Source of the DNA: Cornus controversa
Taxonomy: Eukaryota > Streptophyta > Magnoliopsida > Cornales > Cornaceae
Direction of reading: 5' to 3'
DNA: 64,000 bases
Assembly: GCA_026545225.1 (NCBI GenBank)
Contig: CM048849.1
Location: 28,778,336-28,842,335 of the forward strand
The notes beneath the pieces were generated by a model, which worked only from the letters and a program-made list of their open reading frames with translations, had not been told where the DNA came from and did not search any database. Positions 36,349 to 47,419 of this stretch are shown piece after piece; the first letter of the stretch is position 1; the number at the start of each line of letters is the position of its first letter. The position numbers and the translations under genes were made by a program.

Positions 36349-36502
36349 ATAACATGTAACGCCGATCAATCGAAACCCATCAATTTTGGTGGCACACTTA
36401 TCCTCTCGCCTTAATAGGATTCGCAATAGAAACGAAAATATGGATCTCAGGAGAGATCTGATGGAACATTTGTGAAATAAATTTGGTGATGAAGATGTTT
36501 AA

Positions 36503-36702
36503 AGCTCATCGCAAATTAAATGTAATTTTTATATTGGTGATGAATAAAATATATAATTTTCAATTGTTTGCTTGTTATTTTTTTTAAAAAAATAAAATAG
36601 GCCAAAGAGCCGAACTTAAAGAAAAAATCAAATGAAAAAAATTTAAACTTTAAAGAGTTTTAAAAAATTAAATTGAAAAAAAAAATTAAATAAAGAACAA
36701 AC

Positions 36703-36742
<40 letters not shown>

Positions 36743-37080
36743 AATAAACTTTAAATTATTTTTTGAAAAAAAAAAAAGGTCAGAGAGCCGTTTGGCTCAA
36801 CAGTCTAAACAAAAAAAAGAGCCTAGAGAGCCGTTTGGCTCAATAACCCAAAAAAAAAAATAATAATAAAGAAGATAGATATGAAAAGAGAGATGCGAAA
36901 GAGAGAAAAAGTGTATTAAATTATTTTCTCAGACACAACAACCGTAAAGTGAAAAAGTTGTAGGGCTCGCATTTGAGCAAGCCTGGCACGGACGCTTGGC
37001 CCTCTCCGCATGTAGAGAGGACCACAACTGATGCCCTTGGACAAAAACAAAAAAAACAGAGTTCGAGAGTCTAGTGTTTC
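36503..37080. other. 3' flank of the Harbinger-like gene with GAGCC hairpins
   Basis: An A-rich stretch with an AT repeat at 36711-36738 and two copies of GAGAGCCGTTTGGCTCAA (about 36785 and 36826), each a GAGCC/GGCTC stem. It probably includes the right end of the DNA transposon, which I could not fix. No gene. Confidence 0.5.
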
Positions 37081-37127
37081 ACAATCGTATCTTTTTCCTT
37101 TTGTCTTTTACCCTTTTTACCTCTCAT

Positions 37128-37311
37128 ACCGATGACGTAAGAGATGATATCAATATTTTTGTAATCTACTTCCCCAAATCCTACCAAGACTCTCGTTGGA
37201 AAATCAGCATCTATATACATATAGTACATCTGTAAATTAAGTGTGCTCAGTTCCCCTGTGTTCGACTGTCATTGCTATCAACAATATTTGCTATTCTCCC
37301 AGATTTAAGGG
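37128..37311 (+). promoter_or_regulatory. Putative promoter and 5' UTR of DLH copy 2
   Basis: GATGACGTAAGAGATG (about 37130) contains a TGACGTAA as-1-like core. CTATATACATATAG (about 37211) is a weak TATA candidate about 100 bp before the ATG. The assignments rest on position and short motifs only. Confidence 0.3.
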
Positions 37312-40300
37312 ATGTCAGGCCCTCAGTGCTGCGAGAACCCACCGACCCTTAGCTCAAGCTGTGGAGTGGGGCATGTGGAAGAACTTGGAGGCCTCAGGTC
37401 CTACGTTTCTGGGCCCTCTGATTCCAAGCTCGCTGTTGTTCTCATCTCAGACATTTTTGGTACTTATTTCACTTGTTATTTGAGCTTTCTCTTCCAACTA
37501 TGATTTGGGTATTTCTCAATCTGGTGTGAAACGAGTCTTCTTGATTTATTTTATAGGTATTTGATCTTGGGCTATGAATATGTGTTGGTGGGTTCTTAAT
37601 TTGGATAACGTTATAATACAAAGTGCCATTCTTTGTATGATAATTAAGAATATATATATTTTTATTTTCTTTTTGCTAAGATTTTTGCTTTTCTACAAAG
37701 TGGGTATTGTTTGTTTCATTTGCATGTTATTATGTTTTCCAGTGAAAAGTTTGTATTTATGCACAAGTCACGATTCCGATAATTTCTGTTTATTTGTTAA
37801 ACATGATATTTTTTGTAACTGGTTAGAATTTATATGGAATGTATATAATTGTGAAACAATGGATTATGGTTTTTGTATTTATTTACATAGTAGTGATTGC
37901 TCTCTGTCAACAACAGGAGAATTTATTCACAGTTTGTATAGTGGCCATTAGATTAAATCTAACTGTCACATTTCAAACCACTTATGGTGTTTTCAAAAAT
38001 CACAACCACTCTAACTATTTTAATTTAAAATTTTAATATTACGGGTGGATTACCAATTTCTTACCTGTTGTAAAAAAAAAATGTATAGTGACCGATAGAC
38101 TAAATCTAATTGTCACATTCCAAACCACTTATGGTGTTTTCATAAATCACAAACCACTCTAACTATTTTAATTTAAAATTTTAATATTACGGGTGGATTA
38201 CCAATTTCTTACCTGTTGTAAAAAAAAAAAAACCAAAAGTAAACAATTGAATAATTTTCTAAGACGCTATCTTCTTCCACCTTTTCCCACAACTCTTAAT
38301 CATGGATGAAAATCTTATCTCCTCTTTTCATCAGTATTTTTTTTCCTGTGTGTTATTTTTATTTAATAACATACAAGTAAGATGGAAATAAAAAGATTGA
38401 CTTGATTTGTGGCTAGTTTATTTTTCAGTAGATGATGTTTAATGATTTGTGGATCGTACTGATAGCTGTAATTCACTAATTTAATTTTGAAATAAAGAGA
38501 AATTTCAAGCTCTCCAACATGAAATCTAAATTAGAGGTTTTATTCTACTTTATGTGTTCCGATTTACTTTAGTTAAGATATGTTTTAAAGGAAAAATTTT
38601 GCCTTTATTCTCAAAACAAAATGGTACTATTTGATAGTCTGTAAGTATATGGTTAAAAAAGGAAAAAAGATAGTCTGTAAGTATATCATGCTCATGATAT
38701 GTTTCTTTCTTCCATCATAAAATGATCGCTCAGAAACTGATATTGCTAGAGTTCTTTCATGTCTTGACATAGTTGATGTTCTGCTTGTTCATAAGAATCG
38801 CAAGTTCACTGGAGAAGCTTATTCTGTTTTGGGTTATCCTCTTCAAGTTGATAGAATTAATCAAGGTTGCAATCAAGTTGACAAATCTTTTTTTCATTAA
38901 GCAACAAAAAAAATTTATTCATTGGTTTTATTCACTCGAGCATGAACCATTGGGTTATTTTTGCTGCATGATGGAACTGGCGAGCCTTGCAAGCCTAATT
39001 AGAAGGTGGAAGAAGACAGCATTTCAGGGAATTATTTAATTGCTTATTTTTGGTAATTTATATATATTTTTATAATAGGTAAAGAATTAGCAATCCACCG
39101 GTAATATTAAATTTCCAAAATTAAAATAGTTTGAGAGTGGTTTTGTAATTTTTAAAAACACCATAGTGAGTTTGGAATGTGGCCATTAGATTTAATCTAA
39201 CGGCCACTATACAGAGTGTGGATAAATTCTCTTTCTTACCGGTGAGCAAGAGATCTTATTTACATATATATATGCATACATATGTATCTATGTGTTTATT
39301 GTGCTTTATAAATCATTTTTCTGTCATTAAAATCATACGAGATAAATCATGTCCATCTTTCATCCACTTTCAACCTTTGTTTGTCATTAAAATCATACGA
39401 GATAAATCATGTCCATCTTTCATCTACTTTCAACCTTTGTCTGTCATTAAAATCATCATCATCGCTGTTGTGGCATGGTTGTGTTATTAGATTTTTTATT
39501 TATATATATATATATAATCAAATGAAAAATGGAAAAAATAATCTTCACTGTCATATCTAATGTACATGTGTGAATTGATCTTGCAGGATATGAAGCTCCA
39601 AATTTGAGGTATTGTCATTTTTCAACTCTGCATATGCAACTATTCAGTGCATGTTTTGCTGCTACTATTGTTTTTTATACAATTTTTTATTCACAAGTTT
39701 GTTAATTGTTTTTGTTTTCTGATTGTCTAGTCATTTTCCACTTAAACATAGCAGTTTGAAAACAAGAAAAAGAAAATTTGGTTTGATGATTTAATAAAAT
39801 CCTAACAATTCTAGTGATATAAAGGGGAAATAAGAGAGAGATGAAATAACTGAATGGATAAGGGGAAATCACCATTTAACTTGTTCTTAGTTCTTACATA
39901 TTTTAATACATCTATAATTAGGCAATTATTTTTTCAAGAATTTCTTTACTCAAGTGCAATTATCATCTAAAAATGCAAATGTATCTTTCCAATTATATCT
40001 AAATGATGCACAAATATTTTTTTTCCTAGAATTACTTGAAGTACAAAAACTGCCTTTTCTTTTCTTTTTTCTTTTTCTGATTACCAGATGTATGGCTATT
40101 TCTTGAAAACATACATAGAAAAACTGTGAATTACTTGGTGGAATCTTCATCTAAGATGCTCATTCTTTATTATCACTCGGTCTCGTGTCCTCATCTGGAT
40201 AAGCATTATTTTTTTAAAAATGCCTTATGACATAAAATTAAAGAATTTCCACTCCACTTCTGAAATTTTCGACATCATTAAATTTTCGTCAATTTTTGTG

Positions 40301-43300
40301 GCCTTGTGCTGGTGTGTGTGTATACCCTTTGGGTTTCATGGTTTAATGAGTGCTGTCTCCATCTCCTTCTAGTGAATTTGGGAGTTCAGCCTATCAAACT
40401 TCCTAAATAGCCAAGTAGTTATTGTTAGGCCTTGTGTCAAGTGATTTTCACACACAGTTACCCTTGTCATATAGTGTGACCATAAAGTGTGATTTGTCAA
40501 CTTATTTTACTTATGCCTTTGATTTTCAACTGTGAAGGAAGCTTGCTGACAAAGTTGCAGCTGCTGGATACTATGTGGTTGTTCCTGACTTCTTTAATGG
40601 GGACCCCTATGTACCTGAAAATGCTGAGAGGCCTATATCAGTATGGATAAAAGAACATGGAACGGTTAGTTATCTTCATTATGCTATATGCCTTGAAACT
40701 GCTACTTATTTGTATTTGAACTTCTAATGTGCAAATGGTTCCCTTGGAACATATTTATTTTTAGTGTTTGCTGGAAATTTAACATTTTTTTATCCAAAAT
40801 GTGGGTTGACTGAGCCGAACCATTCATTTATTGCGTATCCTTGAAGAAATGAAGTTTCTGTTTTTTGAATAATACTGAATGGTACTTCTTCCTTTTTGGC
40901 AAATGAAATCAGTATTTCCAATTTTTTAGTTTTCAAACTCCAACAAAGTTTTGAATCTTTTGATTAATAGTAGTGTTAAAACTTTAGTGTCTAAAAAAAT
41001 TTCTTGTCCTTCTAGAATAAAGGATTTGAAGATGCAAAACCAGTAATTGAAGCTCTAAAAAGTAAAGGTGTATCTGGTATTGGAGCTGCAGGCTTTTGTT
41101 GGGGTGGTAAGATTTTTGCCGAACAGCTTTCACGAATTTAGACAATGTCATATGACTCATATTGCATTTAATTTCTGCAAGTAGATATGGCTTAAAAGTC
41201 AATAACTTGACCATAATTGAACTTCTTGAATTCTCTCATCAGCTAAGGTCGTTGTGGAATTAGCAAAGTGTGCTTATATCCAAGCTGCAGTGCTGTTACA
41301 TCCGTCACATGTCACTTTGGATGATATCCAGGGTATGAATTCTATTACTAAACCTTTCCTTCAATTATTTTTTTGTTTATTTTGTCGGAGCAAGAATTTT
41401 AAAGTAGGCACTTGAAGTAGGCCTCTGGAATCATTTGGTCTTCCATGAATTTTATTTGAGTGAGTGTATCATGAGGGTGCATGCTCTTACCGTGAGCTAG
41501 CTTGTGCCATCGACCGTTTGGATTGAGAGTGCATATATCACAGCCTCTTGACGGCTGATAGCACTATCACGAGAGCTTTTTCATTTATTTGAAACATAAC
41601 CTTCTAGGTATTTATATTTTGCTTTCCTTCTTAATGGTGGAGAGCATGACTTGTATTTTTTATGTTTTTTCTGAGTTGGAGGGTAAAGTAGGGAAACAAG
41701 ATATTTGTTTATTTACAGTTGCCACAATTTTCAGGGGTTAAGGTTCCAATTTCTGTACTTGGAGCTGAGATTGACAAAATGTCTCCACCAGAACTTGTGA
41801 AGCAGTTTGAGGGGGTCTTAAATGCTAAGCCTGAGGTATGAAACCCCAAAACTTTCCGTGTAACACTTCATATAAATATTTCATACTGCCCATCGTCAAA
41901 TTATTGGTTATATGCCTTTATAACTGCAATCATCTTTTCCTTTCTTGATTGGTAATAGAATATTCAAATAAGCCAAGAATCTCTATGTTAACTGGACTCT
42001 CCAATTCCCCTTAATGCACCTGTGTCGACAAAACCCAACCCGACACAACATGGGTATGATTATGGGATCTGTGTCCGACACATGACCCAAATTAGGCACT
42101 TGAATCTTCCAATCTTGTTGAAGGATAAGAAGAAAAGCTCAATGTGATAGCAAAGAAGGATTACCTAATTTTGAGATAGATGGAATCTCTCTCTTTTCAT
42201 CACATTCCATTTAAATTTAATTATTACCAAGTAGATTTTTAAAGAATAATAGCATCATATGTTATACTTTTATGTAGCATATTATATATTTAACCATGCA
42301 AGATGTGTCTACATAGCCTTATTCAGGTTCTGGATGTTTTTTGAGCCTAGTTGACAGATCCTAAGATTTGGGATCTATGGTTGTCTAACATTTGGACCGA
42401 TACATATACCTGAGTCCATGTAACACAACCAAAATTGACAAGGAATTTATGTTTTATCTTCTGTAAGTGTTGTTTTAGATAGATTTCTATTCACATACTT
42501 CCTAAGCAGAAGTGACTATGAAAAAAATTGACTGTATACGAACCTTTCACATTGATTGTACAATTATTAACTTCATGATTGTTTTCGATTCATGGTGTTA
42601 GGGCGCCTTTATTTTGCTGTACATGGTTGGTTATCTTGTTCAAAAAAATAAAAATTGATGTTGCAAAGCCTTTCAAAATGGAACATGTCCAGCTTCAATT
42701 TGTAGTTTACTTTATCAACATGGAGATTGTGGCATGTTCATTTTTGCTATGTACTAGAGTGACAATGAACTCCAACTCTGTGATCCACAATAATGGCTAG
42801 AATCTCATAGTAAGCTTGCAAAAACTTAAATAGTGCATGGATGAATGTAGAGTATTGACAAAGGAATTCAAGGGTGGTTCTTCGAGCAGGAATGGAGAAC
42901 ACATAAATACCTTTGTCGATGTTCTAAGCGTGCAGTACCCTTGAATAGAGCATTACTAAAACATATATATGAAAAGCAGATGTTACTTAAGGGTCGAGAA
43001 GTAGGTTTAGGTATAAGAGAATGCTCTTTTTGAAAATAATTTCGAATTTATTTGTGTATCTAGTCCATCCCTCCCATCATCCTCCTTGGCCGGACCGGTA
43101 TGTCCAGTGCTAGGTAATGGCTTTTTTCTTCTTTAGTTAAACTATTTCTTGCTTGATGGTAGTTATTATAAATCATACTCTTAGACATGGTTGGCAGTTG
43201 TGTTTCAGTCTAGAAATTAACTACCTCAATTTGCAACAAAACTAGAAAGAAATCACAGATATACTAATATTATTGCTTCCAGGTTGATGGCTTTGTAAAG

Positions 43301-43423
43301 ATTTTCCCCGGGGTTGCGCATGGTTGGAGTGTGAGGTACGAGGATGAAGATGAAGTGGCTGTGAAGCATGCAGAAGAAGCCCACCAAAATATGTTGGATT
43401 GGTTTGCCAAATATCTTAGGTAA
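37312..43423 (+). CDS. Dienelactone hydrolase family protein, copy 2 (complete, seven exons)
   Basis: Exons: 37312-37459, 39587-39608, 40538-40664, 41016-41106, 41243-41332, 41735-41835 and 43283-43423. They total 720 bp, so 239 codons plus TAA, a typical length for plant DLH proteins. All introns are GT-AG and all phases agree. The protein starts [18 protein letters not shown]. It has [20 protein letters not shown] across exons 1-3, the nucleophile elbow GFCWG (Cys), GAEIDKMSP (Asp) and VAHGWSVRY (His), so the full DLH triad is present. Family members hydrolyse ester or lactone substrates; plant relatives have also been reported as beta-glucanases, so the substrate here is open. No signal peptide is obvious. 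Exon 2 is only 22 nt. Intron 1 (2.1 kb) holds MITE-like arms and an RRM fragment. Confidence 0.93.
37911..39236 (+). mobile_element. Inverted MITE-like arms bracketing about 1 kb in intron 1 of DLH copy 2
   Basis: A 160-bp element at 37911-38073 (from ACAACAGGAGAATTTATTC to TTACCTGTTGT) is repeated directly at 38083-38222 minus its first 25 bp. It is present inverted at 39078-39236 (GGTAAAGAATTAGC to GGATAAATTCTC). All contain the TAGATTAAATCTAA palindrome. The inverted pair encloses 38223-39077, which includes an RRM-like coding fragment. The unit may be one gene-capturing DNA transposon with long arms, or separate MITE insertions. The target duplication is not resolved. Confidence 0.6.
38733..38870 (+). 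pseudogene. RRM fragment of an hnRNP H/F-like gene
   Basis: In one frame the stretch reads [20 protein letters not shown] and then [20 protein letters not shown]. It resembles part of an RRM domain (ETDI-F-x-x-L-x-IVDVLLV, then GRFTGEAFVVF) of plant hnRNP H/F-like RNA-binding proteins. It is preceded by CTCAG, possibly the original splice acceptor. It is only about 45 codons long, with no flanking exons, so it is a captured or retained gene fragment. It lies in intron 1 of DLH copy 2, on the same strand, and its frame is unrelated to the host reading frame. Confidence 0.6.
39321..39460. repeat. 60-bp tandem repeat, 2.3 copies
   Basis: CTGTCATTAAAATCATACGAG starts at 39321 and recurs at 39381, and partly at 39441. 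The first two copies are nearly identical. Confidence 0.9.
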
Positions 43424-43989
43424 GACTATTAGTAACAATTTAATGTGTAATACCACCACGTCTTGTGTCGTTTCAAGAGATGGGAACCAATAATCCTTAA
43501 GAACTGCAATTATTGAAATGGTTGGAAGTTAGAGCCACTGGGACTTGCTGTTTGACTTGAATAAGAAGGTTTTTCTGAATACTAGAATTTGTATGCTTAA
43601 TTCTAGTCTTGATTGATGGTTTGGTTTCACAACACTTGTTACTGTTTTGTAATTTAATTCAGAATAGAGAAAAGCTATAATGAGGTGATTCATGGATGGA
43701 CCTGGAATCCATCTGCGACTTGGTCATGTTAAATTTTTTTGAGACACAGGACTTCATCATTTGGAAGAGAATAGTATGAAGATTATATATCAAAATTCAC
43801 TTAAGAGTAGACAACACACTGCACTCGATCTTTATATTTTGTTTTCATAAGGAGTAATTGTATTATGGAACAAAAGATATATTCTTTCTTTTGACCAAAT
43901 TTGGTCAAACTGAGACTTCATCTTTGACTTATCTCGTATGATTTTATTTTAATGCATTTTTTATTTTATTTTTTGGCAGAACTATTTTA

Positions 43990-44590
43990 TTTTAGGGCAA
44001 AAGACACTGGTCTTCCATAAGGTTTGATCGAATTACACACGAAAATCATGTTTGACGTTTATTACACCGTGTACCCCCTAGCTGTTATTAAATGACCTTT
44101 TTACCCTTAATATCTTAATACTTTTAAATTAAAAAATATATATTTTAATATGAAATACCTATTTTGCTCACCATATATAGTGATTCCTTCTACATTGATA
44201 GTGTCGTAAGCACGGCCATACACTATATATATTCTACATTGATAGTGTTGTAAGCACGGCCGTGCTTAGAATATATATAGTGTATGGCCGTGCTTACGAC
44301 ACTATCAATGTAGAAGGAATCACGACTGTTAAATAGATTGATTTTAGACTGTAGATAGATAAAGATATTTTACACCAAGCTTAAATGTATTATAGATATT
44401 AATATTGTAGAGTATCTTATACATATATCAAGTGCAATTTTGTCAATGTCTTAATAGTATTTTTGTCATTTGATTGTCTTAATTGATGATACGTGCTTAA
44501 CCTCAAGGGAATACGGTGTAATAAACGTCAAACATGACTGCTGTGTGTAATTAAACCAAACTTCAGTGGTGGTCAGTGCCTTTTATCCTT
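43990..44590. mobile_element. 601-bp MITE with about 90-bp terminal inverted repeats
   Basis: The ends (AGGGCAAAAGACACTGG at left; AAAGGATAAAAGGCACTGACC as reverse complement of the right) continue as arms of about 90 bp, including CATGTTTGACGTTTATTACACCG in both. TATTTTA flanks both sides (43983-43989 and 44591-44597). The paralogous flank near 10170 reads ACTATTTTAATACGAG without the element, a direct empty site. Non-coding. The 7-8-bp duplication suits a hAT- or Mutator-type origin, unresolved. Confidence 0.87.
44180..44323. repeat. Perfect 56-bp inverted repeat with 32-bp spacer
   Basis: Arm 44180-44235 is the exact reverse complement of 44268-44323. The spacer repeats part of the arm (ACATTGATAGTGTTGTAAGCACGGCC) and contains the 16-bp palindrome AAGCACGGCCGTGCTT. 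As RNA it would fold into a long perfect hairpin. It lies inside the MITE at 43990-44590. Confidence 0.95.
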
Positions 44591-44664
44591 TATTTTAATA
44601 CGAACAACGTGATGATATAATTTGTGCAAAATTTTTCATACTCAAAATGTTTTAACTTAAAAGA

Positions 44665-45163
44665 GAACTTAAAAGTGCTAGAAATTAAGAAAGAATTGTA
44701 TTTATTGAATTATGAAAAATACATAAAGGCTTATTTATAGGCACATAATTTTGGAGGTGAAGTGAACTTAGGAGACAAAAAATCCTAGTCCTAGATGGTT
44801 TAGGAAAGGGTATAAGAAATCTTAGGTGGTTTAGGATAAAACCAAAATAGTAAGTAAGGAACATAATATTAAATATACTATCTAATAGCTCCCCTCAAAC
44901 TCAATGTGGGTTATATGAAACTAACTTGAGTTTGGATACATAATCATGAAAGTGATGGCGGAGCTGTGAAGATCCAACATGTTGAGACGCATGGAAGCGC
45001 AGTATGACTACTACTGTAGGCAAATGGAAGCGTGATGGCGGCACATGAAAGCATGTGATGACTTTTGGAGGCGCATGGAATCGCGTTAGTGGCATACGAA
45101 AGCGCGGAGGAATGTGATTACCACTGATAGGTGTGCGGAAGTGCTATGGTCAATCAACATAGA
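44665..45163 (-). mobile_element. Ty1/Copia 3' end: LTR fragment and polypurine tract
   Basis: On the - strand, an internal stretch (45160-44910) leads to CACATTGAGTTTGAGGGGAGC, a Copia-like polypurine tract (about 44885-44905). An LTR with CCTATAAATAAGCC (about 44740) follows. Homology with the 3' flank of DLH copy 1 ends at about 44665, the likely insertion edge. Confidence 0.55.
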
Positions 45164-45986
45164 TGTCACACCCCAAAATTTGAACCGTCAGGACTCCCCC
45201 ACTCCGAGCCTGAACTCCGGGTAATGAGGTGTCATGATTGCTAAATCATCATTGCACAACCCGAACAATCATGACAAATACCATCAATCACCCTCTGATA
45301 TCATCATCGATACCAAGATGACACGTCCCAAATCCCGGGTCATGACTTGTCGCGGAAGCCTTTGCATTTTCAATACATCCATCTCTCACCGGAATGTCAC
45401 ATGTGGTCAACAATCTAAGTTATTGTTTCATAAATCAGCAGAAACATTCTTTATATATCAATTCCTCACCGGAATATCACATGGATCAATCAATTTAAGT
45501 TGTGATCTCAAAATCTAGCGGAAGCATTCTTTTTACCATTATTATATTGTAAACATACATGCATAGGCAATTCAAGTCTACTACGTGAGATCTTTATTGA
45601 AAAACATGCATACATAAGTCTTTTTGAAATGCACTGTATGTGCTCCTTTCGATTGTTCGAAGTATACTCTTCGATTAATCGAAGCCCTTACTTCACTTAA
45701 TCGAAGTTGAGATTTCGATTGATCGAAGCCTACGCTTGATCGAACTTGTATCTAAGGTACCATCGGAACACTCTTGAACTGATCACTCATTTTGGTCAAA
45801 AGTTTTGATTAATCGAAAACACCCATTTGATTAATTACTGAGTGTGCTTAATTGAAGCAAGGCCTTCGATCAATCGAAGGTCCTCAAATCTGTTTTCCCG
45901 CAGAATTTTTTAAGTGTTCATTCTCATGCTTTGGTCCCCATTCTAATCATACAAACACTTCATTATACCAATTCATTAGCACAACC
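45164..45986 (+). mobile_element. LTR-like fragment rich in TTCGAT..ATCGAA palindromes
   Basis: The stretch starts TGTCACACCCCAAAATTTG, a typical plant Gypsy LTR opening. It includes a cluster of short palindromes at 45648-45880, and is cut at 45987 by another LTR. No coding sequence is visible. Confidence 0.45.
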
Positions 45987-46369
45987 TGTAAGAACTATGA
46001 CTATTTTTGGACAGTTTTCTTTTTTGTTTCATTTAAATGCATATAAATAATTGTAAATGTGTTTTAAAAGTAAAATTCATATTTGTGGACCTTTATAAGT
46101 ATCCGGGGAAGTTTTGAGAGTGTTTGGCAAAAGTTGAGATTTTTTTGGGGGCACGGGTTCGAAAAATTCGAAAGTGTCAGACTAACATCAAATTTGGTGA
46201 GTAACTTAAATAATATAGTTGATGCGCTATAAAATTGATTTCGGGTCCGTAGGAGTTACGAAAATCGAAAACAGAATCCGGAAAGGTTTATTGAGTGGCT
46301 AGTGGCATTTTTATAAATAGATGAGTTAGGTCTATAAATAACTAATGAAGAAAAAATCCATCTCGAGCT
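45987..46369 (+). mobile_element. Chromovirus-type LTR fragment, + orientation
   Basis: It begins TGTAAGAACTATGAC at about 45987. It follows the same plan as the reverse complement of 18973-19425: AAAATTCGAAAGTGTC, CATCAAATTTGG, GATGCGCTATAAAATTGATTTCG, GGAGTTACG. It is truncated at about 46369 against the Tat-type LTR. Confidence 0.6.
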
Positions 46370-46690
46370 GGTCAAGTGCCAACCTGTAAAACGACAAGAG
46401 AAAAGTAATCGGAAAGACACTGGCGTGGTGCTGGCCGACTGTCCTCCGATAATCAAGTTAGATATCGGAAAGCCTTATTAAAGCTAGAAAGGCACTTAGA
46501 GGGTATTAATTGCGTACTTGATATATGGACCACCTCTGTATTTATAGTAGTCAAATGAGAACGTGTCCTAGTAGGAGATGGACTCTTCTGGTCAAAGTAT
46601 ACATTTTATCCACGTCACGTCAGTCTTAACTTTCATGTTTATACGTGTTACAATTGGAGTCAAATACTCTATCATATGCCCCCTGTTCAT
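46370..46690 (-). mobile_element. 3' LTR (partial) and polypurine tract of the Tat-type element
   Basis: On the - strand, AGGGGGCATA (polypurine tract, about 46675-46684) is followed by TGATAGAGTATTTGACTCC (LTR start at 46674), a CTATAAATACAGAGG box (about 46540) and a U5-like ACTTGATTATCGGAGG segment. The remainder is lost at the junction near 46370. Confidence 0.6.
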
Positions 46691-46964
46691 GAGGGTCACT
46701 TGCCAGTCCTTAGGAACACTATGGCTGGCTTTTTGGACTGTAAAAATGAATCTTTGACCCAAAGAATTTTTGTTGGACTTTTAACTTGACCTGCAGGCTC
46801 ACACTTGACCCTGCCATTGGGCTTTTTGGGCCTACGGACCCTGATGTCCGGACCCAGTAGGCCCTTAGAAGTTGGCCGGATTGGGCTCAGCTTTATCAAT
46901 CATGCTCTTGTTGCTTGAATGAACTATGTTTTACCTTCAACTACTAACTGTACATATACAAGCT

Positions 46965-47096
46965 CCTTCTTTTTTCTTTTTTTTTTCTCTCTCTTCCTTT
47001 TTTCTTTTCCTTCTTTCCCTTTCTTCCTTTTTTCTTTTTCTTCCTTTTTCCTTTTTCTTCTTTCCCTTTTTCCTTTTTCTTCTTTCCCTTTTTCCC
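46965..47096. repeat. 130-bp polypyrimidine tract
   Basis: Essentially only C and T over about 130 bp, with TTCTTTCCC/TTTTTCC sub-repeats. It lies between the Tat-type LTR and the additional ORF. Confidence 0.93.
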
Positions 47097-47106
47097 ATGG
47101 CCGGCC

Positions 47107-47419
47107 TTGAGGGTCCGGCTTTGGCCAGTTCCTTTGGTTAGTTTACACCTTTTAGCACTCCTTACCTTCTGGCTTTGCGACCATTGCTTTTATAGATGTT
47201 GGAATCCAAACGTTGTTGGGTTGTATTTTCAGATGTTGGAGTTTTTTGAACGTTACTTTCTAGCCGTTGGCCCCTCTTTTGTACTCCTAAAAAAACCCCT
47301 CTACGTCTTCCTTCTTCATTCACCATTCACACAACAAGAACTTCTCCTAGTGCATTGCATGCCATACTCTATCATTCTTTCTCTCTCCTGATTTTATACT
47401 TCATTCAGCATAACTTTGA
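47107..47419. other. Non-coding sequence before the additional ORF
   Basis: No gene is called. The stretch may be the 5' leader of the + strand additional ORF. Confidence 0.4.

Larger units (their letters stand above)
27035..36502 (+). pseudogene. PIF/Harbinger-superfamily transposase (plant transposon protein), split and deleted
   Basis: Coding pieces are 27035-27334 (Ser-rich N-terminus from ATG), 27355-27760 and 27780-28140, then, beyond an LTR retrotransposon, 36369-36502. Family landmarks: KPDAIGRLGC, the first catalytic Asp in RSIDCMHWEWKNCP, GTHKGRSHKPTLILE, and ERAFGVLQ carrying the presumed catalytic Glu, followed by RYWERKDLDKIMTTCIILHNMI. About 100 bp between LKDLWI and PPVNYEVNGHR is missing; family members carry the second catalytic Asp there. 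There are also a frameshift, a stop at 27759 and an in-frame TGA in the C-terminal EHLWNKFGDE-like segment. The gene is dead. Upstream lie minisatellites and a TATA box, and downstream AT-rich sequence that may include the right end. Confidence 0.85.
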
